Positions 1 through 10,287 of a stretch of 64,000 nt of DNA are shown piece after piece (the stretch's first letter is position 1; each line of letters starts with the position of its first letter). Below the pieces are notes generated by a model that ran no database searches, was not told where the DNA came from, and worked only from the letters and a program-made list of their open reading frames with translations. The stretch is from assembly GCA_016783965.1 (NCBI GenBank), contig JADHVO010000003.1:186001-250000 (forward strand). Reading direction: 5' to 3'. Both the position numbers and the translations under genes were made by a program. The stretch is from Alphaproteobacteria bacterium (GTDB lineage Bacteria > Pseudomonadota > Alphaproteobacteria > Micropepsales > Micropepsaceae).

Positions 1-925
<925 letters not shown>

Positions 926-990
926 AGGGCCGTCCTTTCAGCGGGGGCCGAGGCCAGTTCGGGCGGTAAACGTGCGTTGCCCGATCCACT

Positions 991-1019
991 TAGATAGGGC
1001 GTTTCTACCGCATTGCCAG
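991..1019 (-). promoter_or_regulatory. Candidate RpoH (sigma-32)-type promoter of ftsH
   Basis: Read on the minus strand, CTGGCAA (1019-1013) is followed after 13 bases by CCCTATCTA (999-991), about 66 bases upstream of the ftsH TTG start. This resembles heat-shock promoters (CTTGAA-type -35, CCCCATnTA-type -10). ftsH is a classical heat-shock gene, which fits. The match is imperfect and rests on inspection only. Confidence 0.35.
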
Positions 1020-1138
1020 CCTGCGAAACGTTAAGAAATTTGGCCTTGCCCCGCAATGACAATGCCAAAACCCGATTAACACAGTCTGATAGCGGCTTTT
1101 CCATGCCCAGCGCGGCATTTTGGTTCTCGTCTGCCGCG

Positions 1139-2128
1139 TCATGACTCAAATTCCTGAGCGATAACAAGCGTTCCTGGTCCGAAAACCCCTTTCTTCGAGG
1201 GGGCTGTGGCGACCTTGCACCCATGCAGGGTGACGCCACGGCCGATCTGGTTGTCACGGATGCGGTCGAGCATGCGCTCAAGGCGTTCGAACCGGGGACG
1301 GTAGGACTGACCCGAAACGATCATCAAAAGTTGCGCCAAGGCACGCAGCCCGACCTCGCGCGGGGCGGCTATGAGGGCCGCAGCGTCGAGGTGAAGGGTG
1401 TTCTCGACCCGGCGAACAGCACGGGCGAGCACGGCGGCGGTGACCGTTTCCAGCGCCTCCCGCGCGCGTGTGAGATGGCTGGCGGCTGAAGCGATGCGGG
1501 CGCGCGTCAGCCCCGCTTCCTCAAGCTGCGGCAGAAGCTGGCGCAAGCGCACCCGGGCGAAGCGGTCCTCGTCGTTCATCGGATCTTCGAGCCAGGCATG
1601 ATCCTTGACCCGCAAATGCTCGCGGACGGCGTCGCGCTCCAGCGTGAGCAGCGGGCGAACGATGCAGAGATCACGGAAACCCGGAAGCGGATAGGGGGCC
1701 AGCGGACGCATGGCAGCGAGGCCGTCGAGGCCGCTGCCACGCATCAGGCGCAGCAAAAAGGTCTCGGCCTGGTCGTCGCGGGTGTGGCCGACATAGAGCG
1801 CAGCGAGCTTGTGCTTACGCGCATGCTCGCCCATCAGGCGGTAGCGTGCCTCGCGGGCGGCGGCCTCGATGTCGGACTTCGGGCGCGGCCCTTCCCAGCG
1901 CAATGCGTGCGCCTTGAGACCGGCATGCTTCGCCCAACCGCGCACCTTGCGCGCGTCCGCCCCGGATTCCTTGCGCAAGCGATGGTCGACGGTGACCACA
2001 CGCGGAGGCTCGCGGCCGGTTTCTTCCGCCCAGCGCGCGAGAAGATGCATCAGGGCGATGGAATCGCCGCCCCCCGAAACGGCGACCACGCCGGGCCACG
2101 GCGCGCCCGCGGCGAGGAGATCCTCCAT
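1139..2128 (-). CDS. tilS: tRNA(Ile)-lysidine synthase TilS
   Basis: Converts C34 of the CAU-anticodon tRNA-Ile to lysidine, using ATP and lysine, so that AUA is read as isoleucine. The PP-loop signature SGGGDS lies near residue 20, followed by the N-type ATP pyrophosphatase fold with HTRDDQAETFLLRLMRGSG and later the C-terminal helical region. About 329 residues, short compared with E. coli TilS (~430) but normal for alphaproteobacteria that lack the last domain. The ATG at 2128 lies 20 bases after the cpoB stop. The reading frame stays open far upstream through cpoB, so a longer start cannot be excluded, but the upstream translation is arginine/serine-rich shadow sequence. The gene sits between cpoB and ftsH, as in many alphaproteobacteria. 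Confidence 0.93.
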   Translation of the reverse strand: MEDLLAAGAPWPGVVAVSGGGDSIALMHLLARWAEETGREPPRVVTVDHRLRKESGADARKVRGWAKHAGLKAHALRWEGPRPKSDIEAAAREARYRLMGEHARKHKLAALYVGHTRDDQAETFLLRLMRGSGLDGLAAMRPLAPYPLPGFRDLCIVRPLLTLERDAVREHLRVKDHAWLEDPMNDEDRFARVRLRQLLPQLEEAGLTRARIASAASHLTRAREALETVTAAVLARAVRRVENTLHLDAAALIAAPREVGLRALAQLLMIVSGQSYRPRFERLERMLDRIRDNQIGRGVTLHGCKVATAPSKKGVFGPGTLVIAQEFES

Positions 2129-2147
2129 CGCCGCGAAAAACGCCGCC

Positions 2148-3173
2148 TCAAGAGCTGGCTTTGCGGCAGTTTGCCTTGCGCGCGTCGACGCCCTGGTCGA
2201 GGACCGCTTTGCTAGCCTTGGGGTATTTCGCCGGGAGCGCGGCAAGGGCGGTGCAACCTTCTGGCTTCTGGCCCGCCGCGATGAGCGACTGGCCGAGTTT
2301 GAGCATGGCATCCGGCGCGCGCGCGGAGGTCGGATACTTCTTGATGACTTCCGCGAAACCGCGCGACGCGTTCGCGTAATCCTTCTGCACATACGAGATG
2401 TCCGCAACCCAGTAGATCGCCTGCGGCGCGAGCGGGTCCGCCGGATGGGTATCGGCAAACGCACGGAACGCAGCCGCGGCCTCGTCGTAGCGGGCCTTGG
2501 CGAGCAGGTTCATCGCGTTCGAAAACTGCGCGTGGGAGTCGTCATCGCCAGCCGCGGGCGCAGGACGCGCGACAGGGGAGGTATCGGGACCGACCGGCAG
2601 CGTGCCGAGAACGCCTGGCGGCTTGCCCCGTATCACACCGCCATTGTCGCCACCGGTATCGTTGAGCGCATTGTCGTTGTTGGCCTGCTGCGGCGGGCGT
2701 GGCGGAGGGGGCGCGAACGTCGCGCTGGCACCTGCTGTGCTGCCCGGGCATGGCACGGCGTTGGCATCGCCCTCGCCCGTCGAGGCGCCGAGCTGTTGCG
2801 CGGCCATCGCACACAGCCTGTATTCGAAATCCTTCTGCTGCTTGTCGATTTTCGCGTTGAGGTCGTTCAGCCGGTGCTGAAGCTCCTCATTCTGCCCGGT
2901 GAGATTGCGCACGGTGTCCTCGAGGTCGCGCAACTTGTTGTTCAGCGAGGCGATCTGGCCGTCCTGGTCGGCTTCGTGCTGAAGGCGCGCGGCCTTCTCC
3001 TCATCGCTCTCGCCGAACAGGCCGGCGACACGAATGACGTCGCCCTGCTGCGGCCCGGCGTAGTGCACGACGGCAGGCTGCACGCCGTTCGCGCTCATCG
3101 CATCTCCGGCCGCCAGCAGGGCGGCCAGCGCGACCGCGCTCAGGCTCAGAATCCGCAGGCCAGACCTGGTCAT
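2148..3173 (-). CDS. cpoB: Tol-Pal system protein CpoB/YbgF
   Basis: Periplasmic TPR protein that coordinates outer-membrane constriction by Tol-Pal with peptidoglycan synthesis. The 341 residues show a signal peptide (first ~27 residues ending ...AGDAMSA), a coiled-coil at about 55-117 (the trimerisation region of the family), a low-complexity proline/alanine/asparagine linker (~125-210), and C-terminal TPRs from ~215 (AQFSNAMNLLAKARYDEAAAAFRAF begins the first). The ATG at 3173 is preceded by GGGAGACACGC. It lies downstream of pal but is separated from it by a hairpin terminator, so it may have its own transcript. Family assignment is secure from domains plus position. Confidence 0.93.
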   Translation of the reverse strand: MTRSGLRILSLSAVALAALLAAGDAMSANGVQPAVVHYAGPQQGDVIRVAGLFGESDEEKAARLQHEADQDGQIASLNNKLRDLEDTVRNLTGQNEELQHRLNDLNAKIDKQQKDFEYRLCAMAAQQLGASTGEGDANAVPCPGSTAGASATFAPPPPRPPQQANNDNALNDTGGDNGGVIRGKPPGVLGTLPVGPDTSPVARPAPAAGDDDSHAQFSNAMNLLAKARYDEAAAAFRAFADTHPADPLAPQAIYWVADISYVQKDYANASRGFAEVIKKYPTSARAPDAMLKLGQSLIAAGQKPEGCTALAALPAKYPKASKAVLDQGVDARKANCRKASS

Positions 3174-3241
3174 GCGTGTCTCCCTTTTTCCGGAATGCGC
3201 ATGTGTCTCAGTACACTTAGCCCAATTTGAGGCGCAAACAG

Positions 3242-3272
3242 AAAGGGCGCCCGGTCGGACCGGACGCCCTTT
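3242..3272 (-). terminator. Hairpin terminator after pal
   Basis: Near-perfect inverted repeat AAAGGGCG-CCCGGTC / GGACCGG-ACGCCCTTT. On the minus strand it is followed by CTGTTTGCG, a modest U-tract. It lies 28 bases after the pal stop and 69 bases before the cpoB start, so it would separate the tolQRAB-pal transcript from cpoB-tilS or attenuate read-through. Confidence 0.7.
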
Positions 3273-3299
3273 GTGTTGGTAAGGTGGGATATGCGGCCG

Positions 3300-3818
3300 T
3301 TACGAGTTGCCGCCGGACACGACCGACGTCACGCCGCGGCGGTTCTGCGCCCAGCAGTCTTCGGTCGATTCCGTGCAGATCGGATGCTCCTTGCCGTAGG
3401 AAATCGTGTCGATTCGCGCGGCGGAGACGCCGAGGCTGACGAGGTATTCCTTCACCGCGTTGGCGCGGCGCGCGCCGAGCGCAAGGTTGTATTCTCGGGT
3501 TCCACGCTCGTCGCAATCGCCTTCGACCGTCACGCGGATCGAAGGATACTTCTGTAGCCACGTCGCCTGACGCTGAAGCGTCGCGCGGTCCGAATCCTCG
3601 ATGTTGTATTCGTTGTAGGCGAAGTGGACGGTATCTCCGACGTTCACGCGCAAATCTTCGGCGCTGCCGGGAACGATGTTCGAGCCGGAACTCGGCGGCG
3701 CACTCGGCGTACTGGCCATCGGCGGCGCGGTATCAACCGGCTTCGGAGTCGAACATGCACCAAGGAACAGGGCGGCCGACAAACCGGCCAATCCCATCAC
3801 ATAAGAAAATTTTGTCAT
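3300..3818 (-). CDS. pal: Peptidoglycan-associated lipoprotein Pal
   Basis: Outer-membrane lipoprotein that binds peptidoglycan and TolB and drives outer-membrane invagination during division. 172 residues: lipoprotein signal with lipobox LGAC (lipidated Cys22), a short Pro/Ser linker, then a complete OmpA-like domain beginning VHFAYNEYNI with the peptidoglycan-binding region GDCDERGTREYNLALGARRA and the C-terminal RRGV motif. A TTG codon 18 bases upstream could also initiate, but the ATG at 3818 has the strong ribosome site GGAGGAGCAGG and gives a normal lipoprotein signal. Downstream partner of tolB (gap 140 bases), last gene before a terminator. Confidence 0.97.
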   Translation of the reverse strand: MTKFSYVMGLAGLSAALFLGACSTPKPVDTAPPMASTPSAPPSSGSNIVPGSAEDLRVNVGDTVHFAYNEYNIEDSDRATLQRQATWLQKYPSIRVTVEGDCDERGTREYNLALGARRANAVKEYLVSLGVSAARIDTISYGKEHPICTESTEDCWAQNRRGVTSVVSGGNS

Positions 3819-3958
3819 CGAATCCTGCTCCTCCAACTATCGACACGGCAGCGCACGGAATTCGCCACGCCGCATTGCCCATGGAACTTACGATCTAACG
3901 CTTTCATGGCCAAAAAGAGCCAAAAACCGGGTTTGCCTACAGTCTAGTTTTTCGGAAC

Positions 3959-5272
3959 TCACTGGATCAAGGGCGACCATGCGGGATCGGACGCATCGCC
4001 CGGTGTCGCGACGCGTCGTTCGTTGCGCCCGGTGATGTCGATCGACCAGATTGATGAGCCGCGCATACCCTGGGAGCCGCGGCTGAACATTAGTACACGT
4101 CCATTCGGGGCCCAAGTCGGGCTTTCGTCGTCCCAGCCGTTGGTCAGGATGCGCACGCCGGAGCCGTCGGTGTGCATGACGCCGATGTGGAATCCGCCGC
4201 TTTGATTGGTAAACGCGATCAGGTCGCCGCGCGGGCTCCAGACGGGCGTGCCGTTGCGCCCTGCCCCGAAGCTGATGCGGTGCTGGTTCGAACCGTCGGC
4301 GCCCATGACGTAGATTTGCTGGCTTCCCCCCCGGTCCGATTCGAAGGCGATCTGGGTACCGTCAGGCGAGAAGGATGGCGCGGTGTCGATCGAGGGATCG
4401 GAGGTCAGCCGGGTGAGCGCCCGCGTGCGCAGGTCCATCACATAAATGTCCGAGTTGCCGCCGCTCTCTAGCGTCAGCGCCACCTTGTTGCCGTCGGGCG
4501 AGAAGCGAGGGCTGAACGTCATGTTCGGAAAGTTGCCGAGCATCTCCTGGCGGCCGCTTTCAAGATCGAACAGATACACGCGCGGCTTGGCGTTGATGTA
4601 AGACATGTAGGCGATCATTTGCGCGGTCGGATTGAAGCGCGGCGTCAGCACCAGATAGTCGCCGCGCGTCAGGAAGATCGGATTGGCGCCGTCCTCGTCC
4701 ATCACTGCCAGGCGCTTCACGCGATGGAGCGCCGGGCCGGATTCCGAGATGAACACGATACGGGTGTCGAAGTAGCCCTTCTCGCCGGTGATGCGCTCAT
4801 AAATGGCGTCCGAGATGATGTGCGCGATCCGGCGCCAGTTGTCCGGCGTGGTAAAATATTGCTGGCCGAGCATCTGGCTCTCGCCGAACACGTCCCAGAG
4901 GCGGAAATCGACACGCAGGCGGCCGTCGCCCTGCATCTGCACCTGGCCGGCGACCAGCGCCTGCGCCTGTATGGCCCGCCAGTTGGCAAAGGTCGGCGCG
5001 GCGTTCACGCCGGGCGCCTTGTCGATGAACGACTTGGGATCGAGCGGACGGAAGAGCCCCGAACGGTCGAGATCGGCGCGGATCACCTTGGCGATGTTCT
5101 GGCCGGCAGCGGCGTCGCCGGCGTTGGGCGCGGCGAAGTCGGGAATCGCGATGGGCAGTGGCTGCGGGTTCGCCTGATCGACGGTCACATGCAGCTCCGC
5201 GCCGGCGGGCGTCGTGGCGAGCAGCACTGAGGCGCAAAGCACAACGGCGAAGGACAGAACGCGATTCAACAT
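3959..5272 (-). CDS. tolB: Tol-Pal translocation protein TolB
   Basis: Periplasmic beta-propeller protein that shuttles between Pal and TolA. 437 residues with a signal peptide ([11 protein letters not shown]...TTPAGA, ~25 residues), an N-terminal alpha/beta domain, and a six-bladed propeller seen as repeated blades such as [33 protein letters not shown] and [13 protein letters not shown]. The ATG at 5272 has GAGGTCTCG directly upstream and begins a clean signal peptide; longer in-frame starts run into tolA and were rejected. It follows tolA after 14 bases, so the two are co-transcribed. Confidence 0.97.
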   Translation of the reverse strand: MLNRVLSFAVVLCASVLLATTPAGAELHVTVDQANPQPLPIAIPDFAAPNAGDAAAGQNIAKVIRADLDRSGLFRPLDPKSFIDKAPGVNAAPTFANWRAIQAQALVAGQVQMQGDGRLRVDFRLWDVFGESQMLGQQYFTTPDNWRRIAHIISDAIYERITGEKGYFDTRIVFISESGPALHRVKRLAVMDEDGANPIFLTRGDYLVLTPRFNPTAQMIAYMSYINAKPRVYLFDLESGRQEMLGNFPNMTFSPRFSPDGNKVALTLESGGNSDIYVMDLRTRALTRLTSDPSIDTAPSFSPDGTQIAFESDRGGSQQIYVMGADGSNQHRISFGAGRNGTPVWSPRGDLIAFTNQSGGFHIGVMHTDGSGVRILTNGWDDESPTWAPNGRVLMFSRGSQGMRGSSIWSIDITGRNERRVATPGDASDPAWSPLIQ

Positions 5273-5286
5273 CGAGACCTCATATC

Positions 5287-6135
5287 TCACTGGACCATCT
5301 TGCTCGGATCGAAGTCGAGCGTGATGTCCTTCCATGTGCCGTACTTGTCGGCGGGCAGTTTGTAGGGCTGGCACGTCATGATCGCACGCCGCGCGGCTTC
5401 CACCGCGGCGCGCATGAACGGATTGCCCGCCGCTTCGGCTGAGGAGTCTGCCGTCAATTGTGGCGTCTGTGCGACGCTGCCGTCAGGGTTCAGATACAAA
5501 CGGAACTGCGGGCGCAATTGTTCCGGATGCGGCGCCCCAACGGGCGGGCTCCAGCATTGCGCGATCTGGTTGTTGAGCGAGTCGATGAGATCCATCGTCA
5601 TCGCGTTCATTGCACCGACTCCGCGGATCGTGCGATCGGCGGTGCGGGCGTGCGGCGGCGTGGCGGCCGGCGAGGTGAGCCTGTTCAGCAGGGCGCTGAT
5701 ATCGTCGGTCTTCGGTTTCCTCTGAGCGTCCGGTTTTGCCGTCGCGGGCTTCACCGGCTTGGCTTCCGGCTTCGGCTCGGGCCTGGTTTCAAGCGGCTTC
5801 GGCGCGGGTTTGGGCGGGGCGACTTCGGCCTGCGGCGGAGCGGGTGGCGCCGGCGTGGGTGGTGTCGGTTCCGGCGGCTTTACGTCTTCCCTGGGCGGCG
5901 CCTTCGGCTGCTTCTGCACCGTCGGCATGATGTTGGTCTTGTCGGCGAGCGTGACGAGATCGACCGGAACGACCGGCGGCGACTCGTCGGTGATCTCGAG
6001 CTTGTGCTGCCAGGAAAACAGCGTGGCGGCGACGATCGCGGCGTGCAACAGCACGGCCACGACCAGCCCGCCGCGCCCGAGCCGCGCGGTGGTGGGCGTC
6101 AGATCAATTCTCGCCGGGCTTGGGCTTTGGGACAT
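5287..6135 (-). CDS. tolA: TolA-type energy-transducing protein (TolA/TonB-like)
   Basis: Inner-membrane-anchored protein that links the TolQR motor to TolB/Pal. 282 residues: short cytoplasmic N-terminus, one membrane anchor (about 22-42, [19 protein letters not shown]), a long proline/lysine/glutamate-rich periplasmic spacer (~65-145) instead of the long helix of E. coli TolA, and a C-terminal TolA/TonB-like domain ([17 protein letters not shown]..., ~190-282). The gene overlaps the tolR 3' end by 32 bases. ATG at 6135 is preferred over a TTG nine bases upstream. The identification as TolA rather than TonB rests mainly on position between tolR and tolB. Confidence 0.88.
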   Translation of the reverse strand: MSQSPSPARIDLTPTTARLGRGGLVVAVLLHAAIVAATLFSWQHKLEITDESPPVVPVDLVTLADKTNIMPTVQKQPKAPPREDVKPPEPTPPTPAPPAPPQAEVAPPKPAPKPLETRPEPKPEAKPVKPATAKPDAQRKPKTDDISALLNRLTSPAATPPHARTADRTIRGVGAMNAMTMDLIDSLNNQIAQCWSPPVGAPHPEQLRPQFRLYLNPDGSVAQTPQLTADSSAEAAGNPFMRAAVEAARRAIMTCQPYKLPADKYGTWKDITLDFDPSKMVQ

Positions 6136-6553
6136 CGGTGACAAGCCCGATATGCGTGAAGCCTGCGGCGGAAAGAAGGCCCATAACCTCCATCACACGG
6201 CCATAGTCGACCGCACGGTCGCCGCGCACGAAGATGCGCTGATCGTAGCCATTGGCGGCGATCGCGGTAAGCTTGGGAACCAGCGCGTCTTCGGCGATCG
6301 GCTGGTTCTGTAGATAGATGTTCCCGTCGCGCTTCACGGTAACGGAGAGCGGTTCATTGTCCTGGCCCAATGTCTGTGCCTTGGTTTTGGGCAGATCCAC
6401 AGGCACGCCGACGGTTAGCAGCGGCGCGGTCACCATGAACACGATGAGCAGCACGAGCATCACGTCCACGAAAGGGGTGACATTGATCTCCGCCAGGGCG
6501 CGGCGGCGATGGCCGCGTACCGCCTTGTCGCGGGCCTGCAGCGCACCGGCCAT
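6104..6553 (-). CDS. tolR: Proton-channel subunit TolR
   Basis: ExbD/TolR family protein; with TolQ it forms the proton-driven motor that energises TolA. 149 residues with a single membrane helix carrying the essential Asp in [15 protein letters not shown], preceded by the family's INVTPF motif, then a periplasmic domain with [14 protein letters not shown] and [18 protein letters not shown]. Start and tolQ stop overlap as TGATG, indicating translational coupling. Confidence 0.96.
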   Translation of the reverse strand: MAGALQARDKAVRGHRRRALAEINVTPFVDVMLVLLIVFMVTAPLLTVGVPVDLPKTKAQTLGQDNEPLSVTVKRDGNIYLQNQPIAEDALVPKLTAIAANGYDQRIFVRGDRAVDYGRVMEVMGLLSAAGFTHIGLVTDVPKPKPGEN

Positions 6554-7437
6554 CAGCGCGCCTTCTCGTCGAGCTGGCGCGACAGGATCGCGGAGAACTC
6601 CTCCGCAAAGGCGTCGAGGCGCGTGGTGTAGCGGCCGATCTCGTTGACGAAGCGGTTGTAGAAGATGACCGCCGGGATCGCCGCGAGCAGGCCCATGGCG
6701 GTGGCGAACAGCGCCTCCGCAATGCCGGGCGCAACGACTGCGAGCGTCGTGTTGTGCTGGGCGGCGATGGCCGTGAAGGAGTTCATGATGCCCCACACCG
6801 TGCCGAACAGGCCCACGAAGGGCGCAGTGGAACCCACCGTCGCGAGGAAGCCGAGCTGGCGCTCCAGGCCATCGGTCTCGCGCAGGATGGTGACGCTCAT
6901 CGCCTTGTCGATGCGGTCCTTGATCGACGGCAGGAAGGACTCGCGCGGCGCGCCCCCCTCGAAGGCGCGGCGCCATTCGCGCAGGGCCGCCACGAAGGTC
7001 GCTGCCATCGGGTGATCCGCCTTGCCGGCGAATTGCTGGTAGAGCTCATCCAGCGACTGGCCGGACCAGAACGTCTTTTCGAACTTGGCGGCGCGGCGCT
7101 TCAGCGTGCCGAAGGCGAGCCACTTGTTGAAGATGATGGTCCACGACCATAGTGACGCCGCCAGCAGGATGACCATCACGGCCTTCACGATCGGATCAGC
7201 GCGCCAGAACACAGAGACGATAGAAAGGCGGCCGAGGCCTGAATTGTCGAGACTGTTGTTGTCCCCGGCGGGAACCGTATCGACCGCGGTAGTTGGTGCC
7301 GCACTCGGTGGCGCGAGATCGTTCGTTTCGGTGACGCCGGAATTCGTCGGCGCGGCGGACGGTGCACGCTGGGCCAGGGCAGGCGACGCGAGAACGACGG
7401 TCAGCGCCGCGAAGGCGAAGGCGCGAAGCAACTTCAT
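6553..7437 (-). CDS. tolQ: TolQ motor subunit with an unusual exported N-terminal tail
   Basis: MotA/TolQ/ExbB family proton-channel protein. The core, from [17 protein letters not shown] onward (~residue 63), has three membrane helices and the conserved loop and TM2/TM3 motifs ([44 protein letters not shown]). The 294-residue protein is ~60 residues longer than typical TolQ because it starts with a signal peptide ([22 protein letters not shown]) and a Pro/Ala/Thr-rich tail of ~40 residues, which is more typical of ExbB proteins. The ATG at 7437 has AGAGGTT nine bases upstream, so this start is well supported. Genomic context (ybgC upstream, tolR-tolA-tolB downstream) makes the Tol role clear. 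Confidence 0.94.
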   Translation of the reverse strand: MKLLRAFAFAALTVVLASPALAQRAPSAAPTNSGVTETNDLAPPSAAPTTAVDTVPAGDNNSLDNSGLGRLSIVSVFWRADPIVKAVMVILLAASLWSWTIIFNKWLAFGTLKRRAAKFEKTFWSGQSLDELYQQFAGKADHPMAATFVAALREWRRAFEGGAPRESFLPSIKDRIDKAMSVTILRETDGLERQLGFLATVGSTAPFVGLFGTVWGIMNSFTAIAAQHNTTLAVVAPGIAEALFATAMGLLAAIPAVIFYNRFVNEIGRYTTRLDAFAEEFSAILSRQLDEKAR

Positions 7438-7583
7438 TCCGTGAACCTCTTTCAACAAGGCGCGTGGGCCCGGTGTGGCGCGTCTCGCATCCCCTTGAGA
7501 CTGTGAATTGTATGATGCCTACGCTGCTTGAGGCGGTGATGCCCACAAGCCATTCAAAGGTGTCCGAATTTGGGCGTCAAAGG

Positions 7584-8036
7584 TTAAGCGCCTGTTTCGA
7601 TTACATAAGGCAGCAATTTTTCGCGAACGCTGTTGGGGATTCTACGGGGCTTGCCGGTGAGTGTCATCACGCAGGCCTCGACCTTGCCATGCACAAGAAG
7701 TGTGCTACCGCTGTAGATCTTCTGATCCGCCGTCATGCGCGCACCGCCGAGATGCGGACAGGCGGTGTGGACCTCGATCTGGTCTTCCAGCCGCGCGGGC
7801 CGGAAGAATTCCAGCGAAGCATGACGAAGTGTCCATGCTGTCGGTTCCGCTTCCTCCAGCGCGGCCATCCTGGAGACACCGGCAAGGCGAAAGAACTCGG
7901 TGCGGCCGCGCTCCATGTAGCGCAGATAATTCGCGTGATAGACGACGCCGGAAAGATCGGTGTCCTCATAGTAGACGCGGATCGGCAGGATGTGCGTCTT
8001 GCCTTCGAAGCGGCCGAGGCCGGCGGGTTCACTCAT
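7584..8036 (-). CDS. ybgC: Acyl-CoA thioesterase YbgC (Tol-Pal associated)
   Basis: Hot-dog-fold thioesterase of the 4HBT family, cytoplasmic, hydrolysing acyl-CoA/acyl-ACP thioesters; the family is linked to phospholipid metabolism and nearly always precedes tolQ. 150 residues, with the family signature around the catalytic Asp ([19 protein letters not shown]) at ~residues 22-40 and [12 protein letters not shown] following. Its start overlaps the 3' end of ruvB by 8 bases, and 146 bases separate it from tolQ. Confidence 0.94.
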   Translation of the reverse strand: MSEPAGLGRFEGKTHILPIRVYYEDTDLSGVVYHANYLRYMERGRTEFFRLAGVSRMAALEEAEPTAWTLRHASLEFFRPARLEDQIEVHTACPHLGGARMTADQKIYSGSTLLVHGKVEACVMTLTGKPRRIPNSVREKLLPYVIETGA

Positions 8037-9087
8037 CCGGGTTTTCCGTCGCGAACAATCCCATCTGCTGAGGATCGCGCGGCGGAGCGTTCAGGCCAAG
8101 ATGCGCATAGGCCGCACCGGTCAGCATGCGGCCGCGCGGCGTGCGCTGCACGAAACCCTGCTGGAGCAGGTAGGGCTCGACCACCTCCTCGATGGCGTCG
8201 CGCGCTTCGCCGAGTGCCGCAGCAATGGTCTCCACGCCGACAGGGCCACCGCCGAAGCCTTCGGCGATCAGCTTAAGATAGCGCCGGTCGAAGGCGTCAA
8301 GGCCGCGATGATCGACTTCCAGGCGGGTGAGCGCGGCGTCGGCGATCTTCGCATCGACGCGCGGATGCTTGGCAACGGCAGCGAAGTCGCGCACGCGCTT
8401 GAGCAGCCGCCCAGCGATACGCGGTGTGCCGCGGGCGCGTCCGGCGATCTCGCGTGCGCCGTCGGGCGTAAGGTCGAAGCCCAGCACACGCGCGCCGCGC
8501 TCCACGATCGAGACCAGTTCTTCCGCCGTGTAGAAGTTCAGGCGGATCGGGATGCCGAAGCGATCGCGCAGCGGTGTGGTGATCAGGCCCGAGCGCGTGG
8601 TGGCGCCGACCAGCGTGAACGGCGCGAGCGTGATCTTCACCGAGCGTGCCGATGGCCCTTCGCCGATGACGAGATCGAGTTCGTAATCCTCCATCGCGGG
8701 ATAGAGGATTTCTTCCACGGCAGGGTTGAGGCGATGGATCTCGTCGATGAAGAGCACGTCGCGCGGTTCGAGATTGGTGAGGATGGCCGCGAGATCGCCC
8801 GCCTTCGCCAGCACCGGGCCTGAGGTCGAACGGAAATTCACGCCCAGCTCGCGCGCCACGATCTGCGCCAACGTGGTCTTGCCGAGGCCCGGCGGGCCGG
8901 AGAACAGGACGTGGTCGAGTGCTTCCTGCCGCTCGCGCGCCGCCTGGATGAAAATGGCAAGGTTCTCGCGCGCCTGCTGCTGCCCGACGAAATCGTCGAG
9001 GCGTTTGGGGCGAAGCGAGGATTCGAGCGTGTCCTCCTCTGCCCGTTCGGGAGTCACAAGGCGTTCAGGCGGCGCGGACTTGGCCAT
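8029..9087 (-). CDS. ruvB: Holliday junction branch-migration helicase RuvB
   Basis: Hexameric AAA+ motor that drives branch migration of Holliday junctions with RuvA. 352 residues, normal length. Walker [12 protein letters not shown], Walker [10 protein letters not shown], sensor region [19 protein letters not shown] and the C-terminal winged helix ([16 protein letters not shown]) are all present. The start touches the ruvA stop, so the genes are translationally coupled. Confidence 0.98.
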   Translation of the reverse strand: MAKSAPPERLVTPERAEEDTLESSLRPKRLDDFVGQQQARENLAIFIQAARERQEALDHVLFSGPPGLGKTTLAQIVARELGVNFRSTSGPVLAKAGDLAAILTNLEPRDVLFIDEIHRLNPAVEEILYPAMEDYELDLVIGEGPSARSVKITLAPFTLVGATTRSGLITTPLRDRFGIPIRLNFYTAEELVSIVERGARVLGFDLTPDGAREIAGRARGTPRIAGRLLKRVRDFAAVAKHPRVDAKIADAALTRLEVDHRGLDAFDRRYLKLIAEGFGGGPVGVETIAAALGEARDAIEEVVEPYLLQQGFVQRTPRGRMLTGAAYAHLGLNAPPRDPQQMGLFATENPDE

Positions 9088-9698
9088 CAGCGGGCCACCG
9101 CGCGCAGGGATTCACGGATCAGTGCATCCACCGGCGAGCCTTGCCCAAGGTCGTTGGCGGCGCGAGCGACCATTTCGGCGGCCTGGCCCGGGCTGTAGCC
9201 GAGCTTGATGAGCGCAGCGACGGCATCGGCCTCGGGACCGCGCGGGGCGACTGGAATGGGCGCGCCGCCCTCGGTGGCGAGATCGCCGCGCAGCATGATG
9301 GCGGGAACCTTGTCCTTCAGCTCGGTGGTGATGCGCAGCGCGAGCTTGGGGCCGACGCCCTGCGCCTTGCCGATCGCGGCCTTGTCGGAAAGCGCCAGCG
9401 CGCGTTCGAGTTCCCGCGAGCTGAGCGCGGACAGCACGTTGAGGGCGACGCGGGCGCCGACGTTCTGCACCGTTTGCAGCAGGCGAAACCACTCGCGCTC
9501 TTCCGCAGTGTGGAAGCCGTAAAGACGGATTGCGTCGTCGCTAACCTTCGTCTCGATCATCAAGGAGACATGAGCGCCCGTGTTGAGCTTCGCGAGCGTC
9601 GAGGTCGGGCATTGCACGAGATAGCCGACGCCGCCGACGTCGAGGATGCAGTGATCCTCCGCGATGCTGTCGACAAGGCCGGTGAGCTTGCCGATCAT
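9087..9698 (-). CDS. ruvA: Holliday junction DNA-binding protein RuvA
   Basis: Tetrameric Holliday-junction-binding protein that loads RuvB. 203 residues beginning [12 protein letters not shown]: an OB-fold domain, the helix-hairpin-helix pair ([17 protein letters not shown] and [14 protein letters not shown]), and a C-terminal UBA-like domain III ([20 protein letters not shown]). The ATG at 9698 overlaps the ruvC stop as ATGA; in-frame upstream sequence is ruvC shadow and was excluded. Confidence 0.98.
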   Translation of the reverse strand: MIGKLTGLVDSIAEDHCILDVGGVGYLVQCPTSTLAKLNTGAHVSLMIETKVSDDAIRLYGFHTAEEREWFRLLQTVQNVGARVALNVLSALSSRELERALALSDKAAIGKAQGVGPKLALRITTELKDKVPAIMLRGDLATEGGAPIPVAPRGPEADAVAALIKLGYSPGQAAEMVARAANDLGQGSPVDALIRESLRAVAR

Positions 9699-10204
9699 GC
9701 GATTGCAGCGATCAGCTTCGCGCGGGTGCCGGCGAGGTGCGCATGCGCGATGGCTGCGGCTAGCGCGTCGGCGGCATCCGCCTGTTCGACGCGGCAGGCG
9801 GGCAGCAGGCGCTTCACCATCGCCTGCACCTGTTCCTTCTGTGCGTGGCCGACGCCGACCACCGACTTCTTGATGTGGTTGGGCGCGTATTCTGCGATCT
9901 CCAGCCCCGCCTGCGCGGCGGCCAGCAGTGCGACGGCGCGCGCATGACCGATCTTGAGCGCGGCGGACGGATCCTTGGCGACAAACGCCTGCTCCACCGC
10001 AATGGCCACGGGGCGCTGCTCGGCGATGATGATCTCCAGCTCGCGGTGCAGCGCCATCAGCCGCAGGCCAAGACCGAGCGCGGTCCTCGTGGCGATCACG
10101 CCGTGCGCCACGTGAGTCAGGCGGCTGCCGGATACTGCGATCACGCCCCAGCCCATCCGGGCGAGCCCGGGATCGAGTCCAAGGATGCGAATCGCGGCTG
10201 TCAT
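9695..10204 (-). CDS. ruvC: Crossover junction endodeoxyribonuclease RuvC
   Basis: Resolvase that nicks Holliday junctions symmetrically. 169 residues; RNase H-like fold with the catalytic acidic residues visible in ILGLDPGLARMGWGVI (Asp), AIAVEQAFVAKDPSAALK (Glu) and DAADALAAAIAHAH (Asp pair). First gene of the ruvCAB-ybgC run; 83 bases separate it from a divergent secreted-protein gene. Confidence 0.98.
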   Translation of the reverse strand: MTAAIRILGLDPGLARMGWGVIAVSGSRLTHVAHGVIATRTALGLGLRLMALHRELEIIIAEQRPVAIAVEQAFVAKDPSAALKIGHARAVALLAAAQAGLEIAEYAPNHIKKSVVGVGHAQKEQVQAMVKRLLPACRVEQADAADALAAAIAHAHLAGTRAKLIAAIA

Positions 10205-10287
10205 CGCGCACTTGTACTCTTTCTGTTCGGTTGTTTCCTAGCGCGCACACCGCGAAAGTGGCGGCATATCTTTGGGGGGCTGTTTCG

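Noticed and set aside
3819-3836. TTG start six codons before pal ATG
   Set aside because: The bases are the ribosome-binding site GGAGGAGCAGG for ATG 3818.
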